DNA of 64,000 nucleotides, from contig CAWZYM010000114.1 of NCBI GenBank assembly GCA_963966185.1, positions 982,501-1,046,500 on the forward strand, read 5' to 3'. The notes beneath the pieces are model-generated. The model saw only the letters and a list, made by a program, of their open reading frames with translations, had not been told where the DNA came from and did not search any database. Numbering within the stretch: the stretch's first letter is position 1; every line of letters starts with the position of its first letter. This document shows, piece by piece, positions 50,310-62,892 of this stretch. Position numbers and translations under genes: made by a program. This DNA is from Rhabditoides inermis. Its lineage: Eukaryota; Nematoda; Chromadorea; Rhabditida; Rhabditidae.

Positions 50310-52349
50310 AATCTTCGAAACACTCGTCGCTACAAATTCGCCCGACGATTTTTTGTCTCTCGCTCTACTCTCCTCTTCACGAGATCGACTCGGACCAAGG
50401 TCTGGTCGAACTCGTCCGCCCATCGAATGAAGTATGGGCGTCGACTAAAAACGGCATAAGAAACTAATCGGAAAGTATGAATCTTCGAAAGACTCGTCGC
50501 TACAAATTCGCCCGACGATTTTCTCTCTCTCGCTCCACTCTTCTCTCCGCGAGATCGACTCGGACCTCGGTGTGGTCGAACTCGTCCGCCCATCAAATGA
50601 ACTATGGGCGTCGTCTAAAAATGGCATCAGAAACTGATCTGAAAGTATGAATCTTCGAAACACTCGTCGCTACAAATTCGCCCGACGATTTTCTCTCTCT
50701 CGCTCCACTCTCCTCTTCACGAGATCGACTCGGACCTCGGTCTGGTCGAACTCGTCCGCCCATCAAATGAACTATGGGCGTCGACTGAAAACGGCATAAG
50801 AAACTAATCTGGAAGTATGAATCTTCGAAACACTCGTCGCTACAAATTCGCCCGACGATTTTTTGTCTCTCGCTCCACTCTCCTCTCCGCGAGATAGACT
50901 CGGACCTCGGTGTGGTCGAACTCGTCCGCCCATCAAATGAACTATGGGCGTCGACTAAAAATGTCATCAGAAACTGATTTGAAAGTATGAATCTTCGAAA
51001 CACTCGTCGCTACAAATTCGCCCGACGATTTTCTCTCTCTCGCTCCACTCTTCTCTCCGCGAGATCGACTCGGACCTCGGTCTGGTCGAACTCGTCCGCC
51101 CATCAAATGAACTATGGGCGTCGACTAAAAACGGCATGAGAAACTGATCTGAAAGTATGAATCTTCGAAACACTCGTCGCTACAAATTCGCCCGACGATT
51201 TTTTGTCTCTCGCTCCACTCTCCTCTCCGCGAGATAGACTCGGACCTCGGTCTGGTCGAACTCGTCCACCCACCAAATGAACTATGGGCGTCGACTGAAA
51301 ACGGCATAAGAAACTGATCTGAAAATATGATTCTTCGAAACACTCGTCGCTACAAATTCGCCCGACGATTTTTTGTCTCTCGCTCTACTCTCCTCTTCAC
51401 GAGATCGACTCGGACCAAGGTCTGGTCGAACTCGTCCGCCCATCGAATGAAGTATGGGCGTCGACTAAAAACGGCATAAGAAACTAATCGGAAAGTATGA
51501 ATCTTCGAAAGACTCGTCGCTACAAATTCGCCCGACGATTTTCTCTCTCTCGCTCCACTCTTCTCTCCGCGAGATCGACTCGGACCTCGGTGTGGTCGAA
51601 CTCGTCCGCCCATCAAATGAACTATGGGCGTCGTCTAAAAATGGCATCAGAAACTGATCTGAAAGTATGAATCTTCGAAACACTCGTCGCTACAAATTCG
51701 CCCGACGATTTTCTCTCTCTCGCTCCACTCTCCTCTTCACGAGATCGACTCGGACCTCGGTCTGGTCGAACTCGTCCGCCCATCAAATGAACTATGGGCG
51801 TCGACTGAAAACGGCATAAGAAACTAATCTGGAAGTATGAATCTTCGAAACACTCGTCGCTACAAATTCGCCCGACGATTTTTTGTCTCTCGCTCCACTC
51901 TCCTCTCCGCGAGATAGACTCGGACCTCGGTGTGGTCGAACTCGTCCGCCCATCAAATGAACTATGGGCGTCGACTAAAAATGGCATCAGAAACTGATTT
52001 GAAAGTATGAATCTTCGAAACACTCGTCGCTACAAATTCGCCCGACGATTTTCTCTCTCTCGCTCCACTCTTCTCTCCGCGAGATCGACTCGGACCTCGG
52101 TCTGGTCGAACTCGTCCGCCCATCAAATGAACTATGGGCGTCGACTAAAAACGGCATGAGAAACTGATCTGAAAGTATGAATCTTCGAAACACTCGTCGC
52201 TACAAATTCGCCCGACGATTTTTTGTCTCTCGCTCCACTCTCCTCTCCGCGAGATAGACTCGGACCTCGGTCTGGTCGAACTCGTCCGCCCATCAAATGA
52301 ACTATGGGCGTCGACTAAAAACGACATAAGAAACTGATCTGAAAATATG
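50310..52349. repeat. 1,020-bp units, copies c and d
   Basis: Units at 50,310-51,329 and 51,330-52,349 match 41,127-43,166. Copy c has private changes AATGTCATC (near 50,964) and ATGATTCTTCG (near 51,330). Copy d ends with the ACGACATAAG monomer (52,180), as copy b does, and leads into the same CTTATCTGTGAG and CTTCAAAAC monomers, now 9,183 bp from their first copy. Confidence 0.86.
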
Positions 52350-55300
52350 AATCTTCGAAACACTCGTCGCTACAAATTCGCCCGACGATTTTTTGTCTCT
52401 CGCTCTACTCTCCTCTTCACGAGATCGACTCGGACCAAGGTCTGGTCGAACTCGTCCGCCCATCGAATGAAGTATGGGCGTCGACTAAAAACGGCATAAG
52501 AAACTAATCTGAAAGTATGAATCTTCGAAACACTCGTCGCTACAAATTCGCCCGACGATTTTCTCTCTCTCGCTCCACTCTCCTCTTCACGAGATCGACT
52601 CGGACCTCGGTCTGGTCGAACTCGTCCGCCCATCAAATGAACTATGGGCGTCGACTAAAAACGGCATAAGAAACTTATCTGTGAGTATGAATCTTCAAAA
52701 CACTCGTCGCTACAAATTCGCTCGACGATTTTTTGTCTCTCGCTCCACTCTTCTCTCCGCGAGATCGACTCGGACCTCGGTGTGGTCGAACTCGTCCGCC
52801 CATCAAATGAACTATGGGCGTCGACTAAAAATGGCATCAGAAACTGATCTGAAAGTATGAATCTTCAAAACACTCGTCGCTACAAATTCGCCCGACGATT
52901 TTTTGTCTCTCGCTCCACTCTCCTCTCCGCGAGATAGACTCGGACCTCGGTCTGGTCGAACTCGTCCGCCCATCAAATGAACTATGGGCGTCGACTAAAA
53001 ACGACATAAGAAACTGATCTGAAAATATGAATCTTCGAAACACTCGTCGCTACAAATTCGCCCGACGATTTTTTGTCTCTCGCTCTACTCTCCTCTTCAC
53101 GAGATCGACTCGGACCAAGGTCTGGTCGAACTCGTCCGCCCATCGAATGAAGTATGGGCGTCGACTAAAAACGGCATAAGAAACTAATCTGAAAGTATGA
53201 ATCTTCGAAACACTCGTCGCTACAAATTCGCCCGACGATTTTCTCTCTCTCGCTCCACTCTTCTCTCCGCGAGATCGACTCGGACCTCGGTGTGGTCGAA
53301 CTCGTCCGCCCATCAAATGAACTATGGGCGTCGACTAAAAATGGCATCAGAAACTGATCTGAAAGTATGAATCTTCGAAACACTCGTCGCTACAAATTCG
53401 CCCGACGATTTTTTGTCTCTCGCTCCACTCTCCTCTCCGCGAGATAGACTCGGACCTCGGTCTGGTCGAACTCGTCCGCCCATCAAATGAACTATAGGCG
53501 TCGACTAAAAACGGCATAAGAAACTGATCTGAAAATATGATGCTTCGAAACACTCGTCGCTACAAATTCGCCCGACGATTTTTTGTCTCTCGCTCCACTC
53601 TCCTCTCCGCGAGATAGACTCGGACATCGGTCTGGTCGAACTCGTCCGCCCATCAAATGAACTATGGGCGTCGACTAAAAACGGCATAAGAAACTAATCT
53701 GAAAGTATGAATCTTCGAAACACTCGTCGCTACAAATTCGCCCGACGATTTTCTCTCTCTCGCTCCACTCTTCTCTCCGCGAGATCGACTCGGACATCGG
53801 TCTGGTCGAACTCGTCCGCCCATCAAATGAACTATGGGCGTCGACTAAAAACGGCATAAGAAACTGATCTGAAAGTATAAATCTTCGAAACACTCGTCGC
53901 TACAAATTTGCCCGACGATTTTTTGTCTCTCGCTCTACTCTCCTCTTCACGAGATCGACTCGGACCTCGGTCTGGTCGAACTCGTCCGCCCATCAAATGA
54001 ACTATGGGCGTCGACTAAAAACGGCATAAGAAACTAATCTGAAAGTATGAATCTTCGAAACACTCGTCGCTACAAATTCGCCCGACGATTTTCTCTCTCT
54101 CGCTCCACTCTTCTCTCCGCGAGATCGACTCGGACCTCGGTCTGGTCGAACTCGTCCGCCCATCAAATGAACTATGGGCGTCGACTAAAAATGGCATCAG
54201 AAACTGATCTGAAAGTATGAATCTTCGAAACACTCGTCGCTACAAATTCGCCCGACGATTTTTTGTCTCTCGCTCCACTCTCCTCTCCGCGAGATAGACT
54301 CGGACATCGGTCTGGTCGAACTCGTCCGCCCATCAAATGAACTACGGGCGTCGACTAAAAACGGCATAAGAAACTAATCTGAAAGTATGAATCTTCGAAA
54401 CACTCGTCGCTACAAATTCGCCCGACGATTTTCTCTCTCTCGCTCCACTCTTCTCTCCGCGAGATCGACTCGGACATCGGTCTGGTCGAACTCGTCCGCC
54501 CATCAAATGAACTATGGGCGTCGACTAAAAACGGCATAAGAAACTGATCTGAAAGTATAAATCTTCGAAACACTCGTCGCTACAAATTTGCCCGACGATT
54601 TTTTGTCTCTCGCTCTACTCTCCTCTTCACGAGATCGACTCGGACCTCGGTCTGGTCGAACTCGTCCGCCCATCAAATGAACTATGGGCGTCGACTAAAA
54701 ACGGCATAAGAAACTAATCTGAAAGTATGAATCTTCGAAACACTCGTCGCTACAAATTCGCCCGACGATTTTCTCTCTCTCGCTCCACTCTTCTCTCCGC
54801 GAGATCGACTCGGACCTCGGTCTGGTCGAACTCGTCCGCCCATCAAATGAACTATGGGCGTCGACTAAAAATGGCATCAGAAACTGATCTGAAAGTATGA
54901 ATCTTCGAAACACTCGTCGCTACAAATTCGCCCGACGATTTTTTGTCTCTCGCTCCACTCTCCTCTCCGCGAGATAGACTCGGACATCGGTCTGGTCGAA
55001 CTCGTCCGCCCATCAAATGAACTATGGGCGTCGACTAAAAACGGCATAAGAAACTGATCTGAAGGTATAAATCTTCGAAACACTCGTCGCTACAAATTTG
55101 CCCGACGATTTTTTGTCTCTCGCTCTACTCTCCTCTTCACGAGATCGACTCGGACCTCGGTCTGGTCGAACTCGTCCGCCCATCAAATGAACTATGGGCG
55201 TCGACTAAAAACGGCATAAGAAACTAATCTGAAAGTATGAATCTTCGAAACACTCGTCGCTACAAATTCGCCCGACGATTTTCTCTCTCTCGCTCCACTC

Positions 55301-56089
55301 TTCTCTCCGCGAGATCGACTCGGACCTCGGTCTGGTCGAACTCGTCCGCCCATCAAATGAACTATGGGCGTCGACTAAAAATGGCATCAGAAACTGATCT
55401 GAAAGTATGAATCTTCGAAACACTCGTCGCTACAAATTCGCCCGACGATTTTTTGTCTCTCGCTCCACTCTCCTCTCCGCGAGATAGACTCGGACCTCGG
55501 TCTGGTCGAACTCGTCCGCCCATCAAATGAACTATGGGCGTCGACTAAAAATGGCATAAGAAACTGATCTGAAAATATGATGCTTCGAAACACTCGTCGC
55601 TACAAATTCGCCCGACGATTTTTTGTCTCTCGCTCCACTCTCCTCTCCGCGAGATAGACTCGGACATCGGTCTGGTCGAACTCGTCCGCCCATCAAATGA
55701 ACTATGGGCGTCGACTAAAAACGGCATAAGAAACTAATCTGAAAGTATGAATCTTCGAAACACTCGTCGCTACAAATTCGCCCGACGATTTTCTCTCTCT
55801 CGCTCCACTCTTCTCTCCGCGAGATCGACTCGGACATCGGTCTGGTCGAACTCGTCCGCCCATCAAATGAACTATGGGCGTCGACTAAAAACGGCATAAG
55901 AAACTGATCTGAAAGTATAAATCTTCGAAACACTCGTCGCTACAAATTTGCCCGACGATTTTTTGTCTCTCGCTCTACTCTCCTCTTCACGAGATCGACT
56001 CGGACCTCGGTCTGGTCGAACTCGTCCGCCCATCAAATGAACTATGGGCGTCGACTAAAAACGGCATCAGAAACTGATTTGCAAGTATG
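52010..56089. repeat. 4,080-bp (24-monomer) duplication, copy 1
   Basis: Begins with a CTC/CTTCTC/CATGAG monomer and contains ACGACATAAG monomers (52,180, 52,860), CTTATCTGTGAG (52,520), CTTCAAAAC with CGCTCGACG (52,690), an ACTATAGGC monomer (53,370) ending ATATGATGC, and several TATAAATC/AATTTGCC pairs. The second copy starts at 56,090. The 24 monomers have no indel. Confidence 0.87.
53710..55069. repeat. 680-bp (4-monomer) tandem pair
   Basis: Order: CTC/CTTCTC/ACATCG ending TATAAATC; AATTTGCC with CTCTACTC and ACCTCG; CTC/CTTCTC with CATCAG; ACATCG. Copies are 53,710-54,389 and 54,390-55,069. They differ at the fourth monomer (AACTACGGG against AACTATGGG, and AAGGTATAAATC at the end of the second). 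A shortened third round follows at 55,070-55,409. Confidence 0.84.
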
Positions 56090-58469
56090 AATCTTCGAAA
56101 CACTCGTCGCTACAAATTCGCCCGACGATTTTCTCTCTCTCGCTCCACTCTTCTCTCCGCGAGATCGACTCGGACCTCGGTCTGGTCGAACTCGTCCGCC
56201 CATCAAATGAACTATGGGCGTCGACTAAAAACGGCATGAGAAACTGATCTGAAAGTATGAATCTTCGAAACACTCGTCGCTACAAATTCGCCCGACGATT
56301 TTTTGTCTCTCGCTCCACTCTCCTCTCCGCGAGATAGACTCGGACCTCGGTCTGGTCGAACTCGTCCGCCCATCAAATGAACTATGGGCGTCGACTAAAA
56401 ACGACATAAGAAACTGATCTGAAAATATGAATCTTCGAAACACTCGTCGCTACAAATTCGCCCGACGATTTTTTGTCTCTCGCTCTACTCTCCTCTTCAC
56501 GAGATCGACTCGGACCAAGGTCTGGTCGAACTCGTCCGCCCATCGAATGAAGTATGGGCGTCGACTAAAAACGGCATAAGAAACTAATCTGAAAGTATGA
56601 ATCTTCGAAACACTCGTCGCTACAAATTCGCCCGACGATTTTCTCTCTCTCGCTCCACTCTCCTCTTCACGAGATCGACTCGGACCTCGGTCTGGTCGAA
56701 CTCGTCCGCCCATCAAATGAACTATGGGCGTCGACTAAAAACGGCATAAGAAACTTATCTGTGAGTATGAATCTTCAAAACACTCGTCGCTACAAATTCG
56801 CTCGACGATTTTTTGTCTCTCGCTCCACTCTTCTCTCCGCGAGATCGACTCGGACCTCGGTGTGGTCGAACTCGTCCGCCCATCAAATGAACTATGGGCG
56901 TCGACTAAAAATGGCATCAGAAACTGATCTGAAAGTATGAATCTTCAAAACACTCGTCGCTACAAATTCGCCCGACGATTTTTTGTCTCTCGCTCCACTC
57001 TCCTCTCCGCGAGATAGACTCGGACCTCGGTCTGGTCGAACTCGTCCGCCCATCAAATGAACTATGGGCGTCGACTAAAAACGACATAAGAAACTGATCT
57101 GAAAATATGAATCTTCGAAACACTCGTCGCTACAAATTCGCCCGACGATTTTTTGTCTCTCGCTCTACTCTCCTCTTCACGAGATCGACTCGGACCAAGG
57201 TCTGGTCGAACTCGTCCGCCCATCGAATGAAGTATGGGCGTCGACTAAAAACGGCATAAGAAACTAATCTGAAAGTATGAATCTTCGAAACACTCGTCGC
57301 TACAAACTCGCCCGACGATTTTCTCTCTCTCGCTCCACTCTTCTCTCCGCGAGATCGACTCGGACCTCGGTGTGGTCGAACTCGTCCGCCCATCAAATGA
57401 ACTATGGGCGTCGACTAAAAATGGCATCAGAAACTGATCTGAAAGTATGAATCTTCGAAACACTCGTCGCTACAAATTCGCCCGACGATTTTTTGTCTCT
57501 CGCTCCACTCTCCTCTCCGCGAGATAGACTCGGACCTCGGTCTGGTCGAACTCGTCCGCCCATCAAATGAACTATAGGCGTCGACTAAAAACGGCATAAG
57601 AAACTGATCTGAAAATATGATGCTTCGAAACACTCGTCGCTACAAATTCGCCCGACGATTTTTTGTCTCTCGCTCCACTCTCCTCTCCGCGAGATAGACT
57701 CGGACATCGGTCTGGTCGAACTCGTCCGCCCATCAAATGAACTATGGGCGTCGACTAAAAACGGCATAAGAAACTAATCTGAAAGTATGAATCTTCGAAA
57801 CACTCGTCGCTACAAATTCGCCCGACGATTTTCTCTCTCTCGCTCCACTCTTCTCTCCGCGAGATCGACTCGGACATCGGTCTGGTCGAACTCGTCCGCC
57901 CATCAAATGAACTATGGGCGTCGACTAAAAACGGCATAAGAAACTGATCTGAAAGTATAAATCTTCGAAACACTCGTCGCTACAAATTTGCCCGACGATT
58001 TTTTGTCTCTCGCTCTACTCTCCTCTTCACGAGATCGACTCGGACCTCGGTCTGGTCGAACTCGTCCGCCCATCAAATGAACTATGGGCGTCGACTAAAA
58101 ACGGCGTAAGAAACTAATCTGAAAGTATGAATCTTCGAAACACTCGTCGCTACAAATTCGCCCGACGATTTTCTCTCTCTCGCTCCACTCTTCTCTCCGC
58201 GAGATCGACTCGGACCTCGGTCTGGTCGAACTCGTCCGCCCATCAAATGAACTATGGGCGTCGACTAAAAATGGCATCAGAAACTGATCTGAAAGTATGA
58301 ATCTTCGAAACACTCGTCGCTACAAATTCGCCCGACGATTTTTTGTCTCTCGCTCCACTCTCCTCTCCGCGAGATAGACTCGGACATCGGTCTGGTCGAA
58401 CTCGTCCGCCCATCAAATGAACTACGGGCGTCGACTAAAAACGGCATAAGAAACTAATCTGAAAGTATG
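56090..58469. repeat. 4,080-bp duplication, copy 2 (incomplete)
   Basis: Repeats 52,010-54,389 with spacing 4,080. Differences: ACAAACTCGCC near 57,301, and GGCGTAAG near 58,105. At 58,470 the expected CTC/ACATCG monomer is replaced by a TTG-type ACATCG monomer with GCCATTCGAATG, ending the match. Confidence 0.86.
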
Positions 58470-58639
58470 AATCTTCGAAACACTCGTCGCTACAAATTCG
58501 CCCGACGATTTTTTGTCTCTCGCTCCACTCTCCTCTCCGCGAGATAGACTCGGACATCGGTCTGGTCGAACTCGTCCGCCATTCGAATGAAGTATGGGCG
58601 TCGACTAAAAACGGCATAAGAAACTAATCTGAAAGTATG

Positions 58640-60849
58640 AATCTTCGAAACACTCGTCGCTACAAATTCGCCCGACGATTTTTTGTCTCTCGCTCCACTC
58701 TCCTCTCCGCGAGATAGACTCGGACCTCGGTCTGGTCGAACTCGTCCGCCCATCAAATGAACTATGGGCGTCGACTAAAAATGGCATAAGAAACTGATCT
58801 GAAAATATGATGCTTCGAAACACTCGTCGCTACAAATACGCCCGACGATTTTTTGTCTCTCGCTCCACTCTCCTCTCCGCGAGATAGACTCGGACATCGG
58901 TCTGGTCGAACTCGTCCGCCCATCAAATGAACTATGGGCGTCGACTAAAAACGGCATAAGAAACTAATCTGAAAGTATGAATCTTCGAAACACTCGTCGC
59001 TACAAATTCGCCCGACGATTTTCTCTCTCTCGCTCCACTCTTCTCTCCGCGAGATCGACTCGGACATCGGTCTGGTCGAACTCGTCCGCCCATCAAATGA
59101 ACTATGGGCGTCGACTAAAAACGGCATAAGAAACTGATCTGAAAGTATAAATCTTCGAAACACTCGTCGCTACAAATTTGCCCGACGATTTTTTGTCTCT
59201 CGCTCTACTCTCCTCTTCACGAGATCGACTCGGACCTCGGTCTGGTCGAACTCGTCCGCCCATCAAATGAACTATGGGCGTCGACTAAAAACGGCATAAG
59301 AAACTAATCTGAAAGTATGAATCTTCGAAACACTCGTCGCTACAAATTCGCCCGACGATTTTCTCTCTCTCGCTCCACTCTTCTCTCCGCGAGATCGACT
59401 CGGACCTCGGTCTGGTCGAACTCGTCCGCCCATCAAATGAACTATGGGCGTCGACTAAAAATGGCATCAGAAACTGATCTGAAAGTATGAATCTTCGAAA
59501 CACTCGTCGCTACAAATTCGCCCGACGATTTTTTGTCTCTCGCTCCACTCTCCTCTCCGCGAGATAGACTCGGACATCGGTCTGGTCGAACTCGTCCGCC
59601 CATCAAATGAACTATGGGCGTCGACTAAAAACGGCATAAGAAACTGATCTGAAAGTATAAATCTTCGAAACACTCGTCGCTACAAATTCGCCCGACGATT
59701 TTCTCTCTCTCGCTCCACTCTTCTCTCCGCGAGATCGACTCGGACCTCGGTCTGGTCGAACTCGTCCGCCCATCAAATGAACTATGGGCGTCGACTAAAA
59801 ATGGCATCAGAAACTGATCTGAAAGTATGAATCTTCGAAACACTCGTCGCTACAAATTCGCCCGACGATTTTTTGTCTCTCGCTCCACTCTCCTCTCCGC
59901 GAGATAGACTCGGACCTCGGTCTGGTCGAACTCGTCCGCCCATCAAATGAACTATGGGCGTCGACTAAAAATGGCATAAGAAACTGATCTGAAAATATGA
60001 TGCTTCGAAACACTCGTCGCTACAAATTCGCCCGACGATTTTTTGTCTCTCGCTCCACTCTCCTCTCCGCGAGATAGACTCGGACATCGGTCTGGTCGAA
60101 CTCGTCCGCCCATCAAATGAACTATGGGCGTCGACTAAAAACGGCATAAGAAACTAATCTGAAAGTATGAATCTTCGAAACACTCGTCGCTACAAATTCG
60201 CCCGACGATTTTCTCTCTCTCGCTCCACTCTTCTCTCCGCGAGATCGACTCGGACATCGGTCTGGTCGAACTCGTCCGCCCATCAAATGAACTATGGGCG
60301 TCGACTAAAAACGGCATAAGAAACTGATCTGAAAGTATAAATCTTCGAAACACTCGTCGCTACAAATTTGCCCGACGATTTTTTGTCTCTCGCTCTACTC
60401 TCCTCTTCACGAGATCGACTCGGACCTCGGTCTGGTCGAACTCGTCCGCCCATCAAATGAACTATGGGCGTCGACTAAAAACGGCATAAGAAACTAATCT
60501 GAAAGTATGAATCTTCGAAACACTCGTCGCTACAAATTCGCCCGACGATTTTCTCTCTCTCGCTCCACTCTTCTCTCCGCGAGATCGACTCGGACCTCGG
60601 TCTGGTCGAACTCGTCCGCCCATCAAATGAACTATGGGCGTCGACTAAAAATGGCATCAGAAACTGATCTGAAAGTATGAATCTTCGAAACACTCGTCGC
60701 TACAAATTCGCCCGACGATTTTTTGTCTCTCGCTCCACTCTCCTCTCCGCGAGATAGACTCAGACATCGGTCTGGTCGAACTCGTCCGCCCATCAAATGA
60801 ACTACGGGCGTCGACTAAAAACGGCATAAGAAACTAATCTGAAAGTATG
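58640..60849. repeat. 1,190-bp (7-monomer) unit and partial second copy
   Basis: Unit 58,640-59,829: an ACCTCG/TGGCATAAG monomer ending ATATGATGC, an ACATCG monomer (with AAATACGCC here), CTC/ACATCG ending TATAAATC, AATTTGCC/CTCTACTC, CTC with CATCAG, ACATCG ending TATAAATC, CTC with CATCAG. From 59,830 the first five monomers repeat in order, then the series changes at 60,680 (ACTCAGACATCG, AACTACGGG). The ATGATGC-led series also starts at 53,370, 55,410 and 57,450. Confidence 0.83.
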
Positions 60850-62892
60850 AATCTTCGAAACACTCGTCGCTACAAATTTGCCCGACGATTTTTTGTCTCT
60901 CGCTCCACTCTCCTCTCCGCGAGATAGACTCGGACATCGGTCTGGTCGAACTCGTCAGCCCATCAAATGAACTATGGGCGTCGACTAAAAACGGCATAAG
61001 AAACTAATCTGAAAGTATGAATCTTCGAAACACTCGTCGCTACAAATTCGCCCGACGATTTTTTGTCTCTCGCTCCACTCTCCTCTCCGCGAGATAGACT
61101 CGGACCTCGGTCTGGTCGAACTCGTCCGCCCATCAAATGAACTATGGGCGTCGACTAAAAATGGCATAAGAAACTGATCTGAAAGTATGAATCTTCAAAA
61201 CACTCGTCGCTACAAATTCGCCCGACGATTTTTTGTCTCTCGCTCCACTCTCCTCTCCGCGAGATAGACTCGGACCTCGGTCTGGTCGAACTCGTCCGCC
61301 CATCAAATGAACTATGGGCGTCGACTAAAAACGGCATAAGAAACTGATCTGAAAGTATGAATCTTCGAAACACTCGTCGCTACAAATTCGCCCGACGATT
61401 TTCTCTCTCTCGCTCCACTCTCCTCTTCACGAGATCGACTCGGACCAAGGTCTGGTCGAACTCATCCGCCCATCGAATGAAGTATGGGCGTCGACTAAAA
61501 ACGGCATAAGAAACTAATCTGAAAGTATGAATCTTCGAAACACTCGTCGCTACAAATTCGCCCGACGATTTTCTCTCTCTCTCTCGCTCCACTCTTCTCT
61601 CCGCGAGATCGACTCGGACCTCGGTCTGGTCGAACTCGTCCGCCCATCAAATGAACTATGGGCGTCGACTAAAAATGGCATAAGAAACTGATCTGAAAGT
61701 ATGAATCTTCAAAACACTCGTCGCTACAAATTCGCCCGACGATTTTTGTCTCTCGCTCCACTCTCCTCTCCGCGAGATAGACTCGGACCTCGGTCTGGTC
61801 GAACTCGTCCGCCCATCAAATGAACTATGGGCGTCGACTAAAAACGGCATAAGAAACTGATCTGAAAGTATGAATCTTCGAAACACTCGTCGCTACAAAT
61901 TCGCCCGACGATTTTCTCTCTCTCGCTCCACTCTCCTCTTCACGAGATCGACTCGGACCAAGGTCTGGTCGAACTCGTCCGCCCATCGAATGAAGTATGG
62001 GCGTCGACTAAAAACGGCATAAGAAACTGATCTGAAAGTATGAATCTTCGAAACACTCGTCGCTACAAATTCGCCCGACGATTTTCTCTCTCTCGCTCCA
62101 CTCTTCTCTCCGCGAGATCGACTCGGACCAAAGTCTGGTCGAACTCGTCCGCCCATCGAATGAAGTATGGGCGTCGACTAAAAACGGCATAAGAAACTAT
62201 TCTGAAAGTATGAATCTTCGAAACACTCGTCGCTACAAATTCGCCCGACGATTTTCTCTCTCTCGCTCCACTCTTCTCTCCGCGAGATCGACTCGGACCT
62301 CGGTGTGGTCGAACTCGTCCGCCCATCAAATGAACTATGGGCATCGACTAAAAATGGCATCAGAAACTGATCTGAAAGTATGAATCTTCGAAACACTCGT
62401 CGCTACAAATTCGCCCGACGATTTTTTGTCTCTCGCTCCACTCTCCTCTCCGCGAGATAGACTCGGACCTCGGTCTGGTCGAACTCGTCCGCCCATCAAA
62501 TGAACTATGGGCGTCGACTAAAAATGGCATGAGAAACTGATCTGACAGTATGAATCTTCGAAACACTCGTCGCTACAAATTCGCCCGACGATTTTTTGTC
62601 TCTCGCTCCACTCTCCTCTCCGCGAGATAGACTCGGACATCGGTCTGGTCGAACTCGTCCGCCCATCAAATGAACTATGGGCGTCGACTGAAAACGGCAT
62701 AAGAAACTAATCTGGAAGTATGAATCTTCGAAACACTCGTCGCTACAAATTCGCCCGACGATTTTTTGTCGCTCGCTCCACTCTCCTCTCCGCGAGATAG
62801 ACTCGGACCTCGGTGTGGTCGAACTCGTCCGCCCATCAAATGAACTATGGGCGTCGACTAAAAATGGCATCAGAAACTGATTTGAAAGTATG
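60850..62892. repeat. Mixed monomers resembling a compact 7-10 kb block
   Basis: After AATTTGCC (60,850) the monomers run: ACCTCG/TGGCATAAG, CTTCAAAAC, CTC/ACCAAG, (CT)6 (61,530), CTTCAAAAC with a one-T deletion (61,704, 169 bp), CTC/ACCAAG, CTC/ACCAAA, GTGTGG with CATCAG but full-length (62,213), CATGAG with TGACAG (62,383), ACATCG with TGGAAG (62,553), GTGTGG with GATTTG (62,723). This is the order of 7138-7821 joined to 8841-9519 without the P and CACGTG monomers between. Confidence 0.82.

Noticed and set aside
53876..53882. TATAAAT, a TATA-box-like sequence (also near 49,456, 54,556, 55,066, 55,916, 57,956, 59,146, 59,656 and 60,336)
   Set aside because: It is a one-base variant of the monomer joint (GTATGAATC to GTATAAATC) spread by duplication; there is no gene or other promoter element near it.
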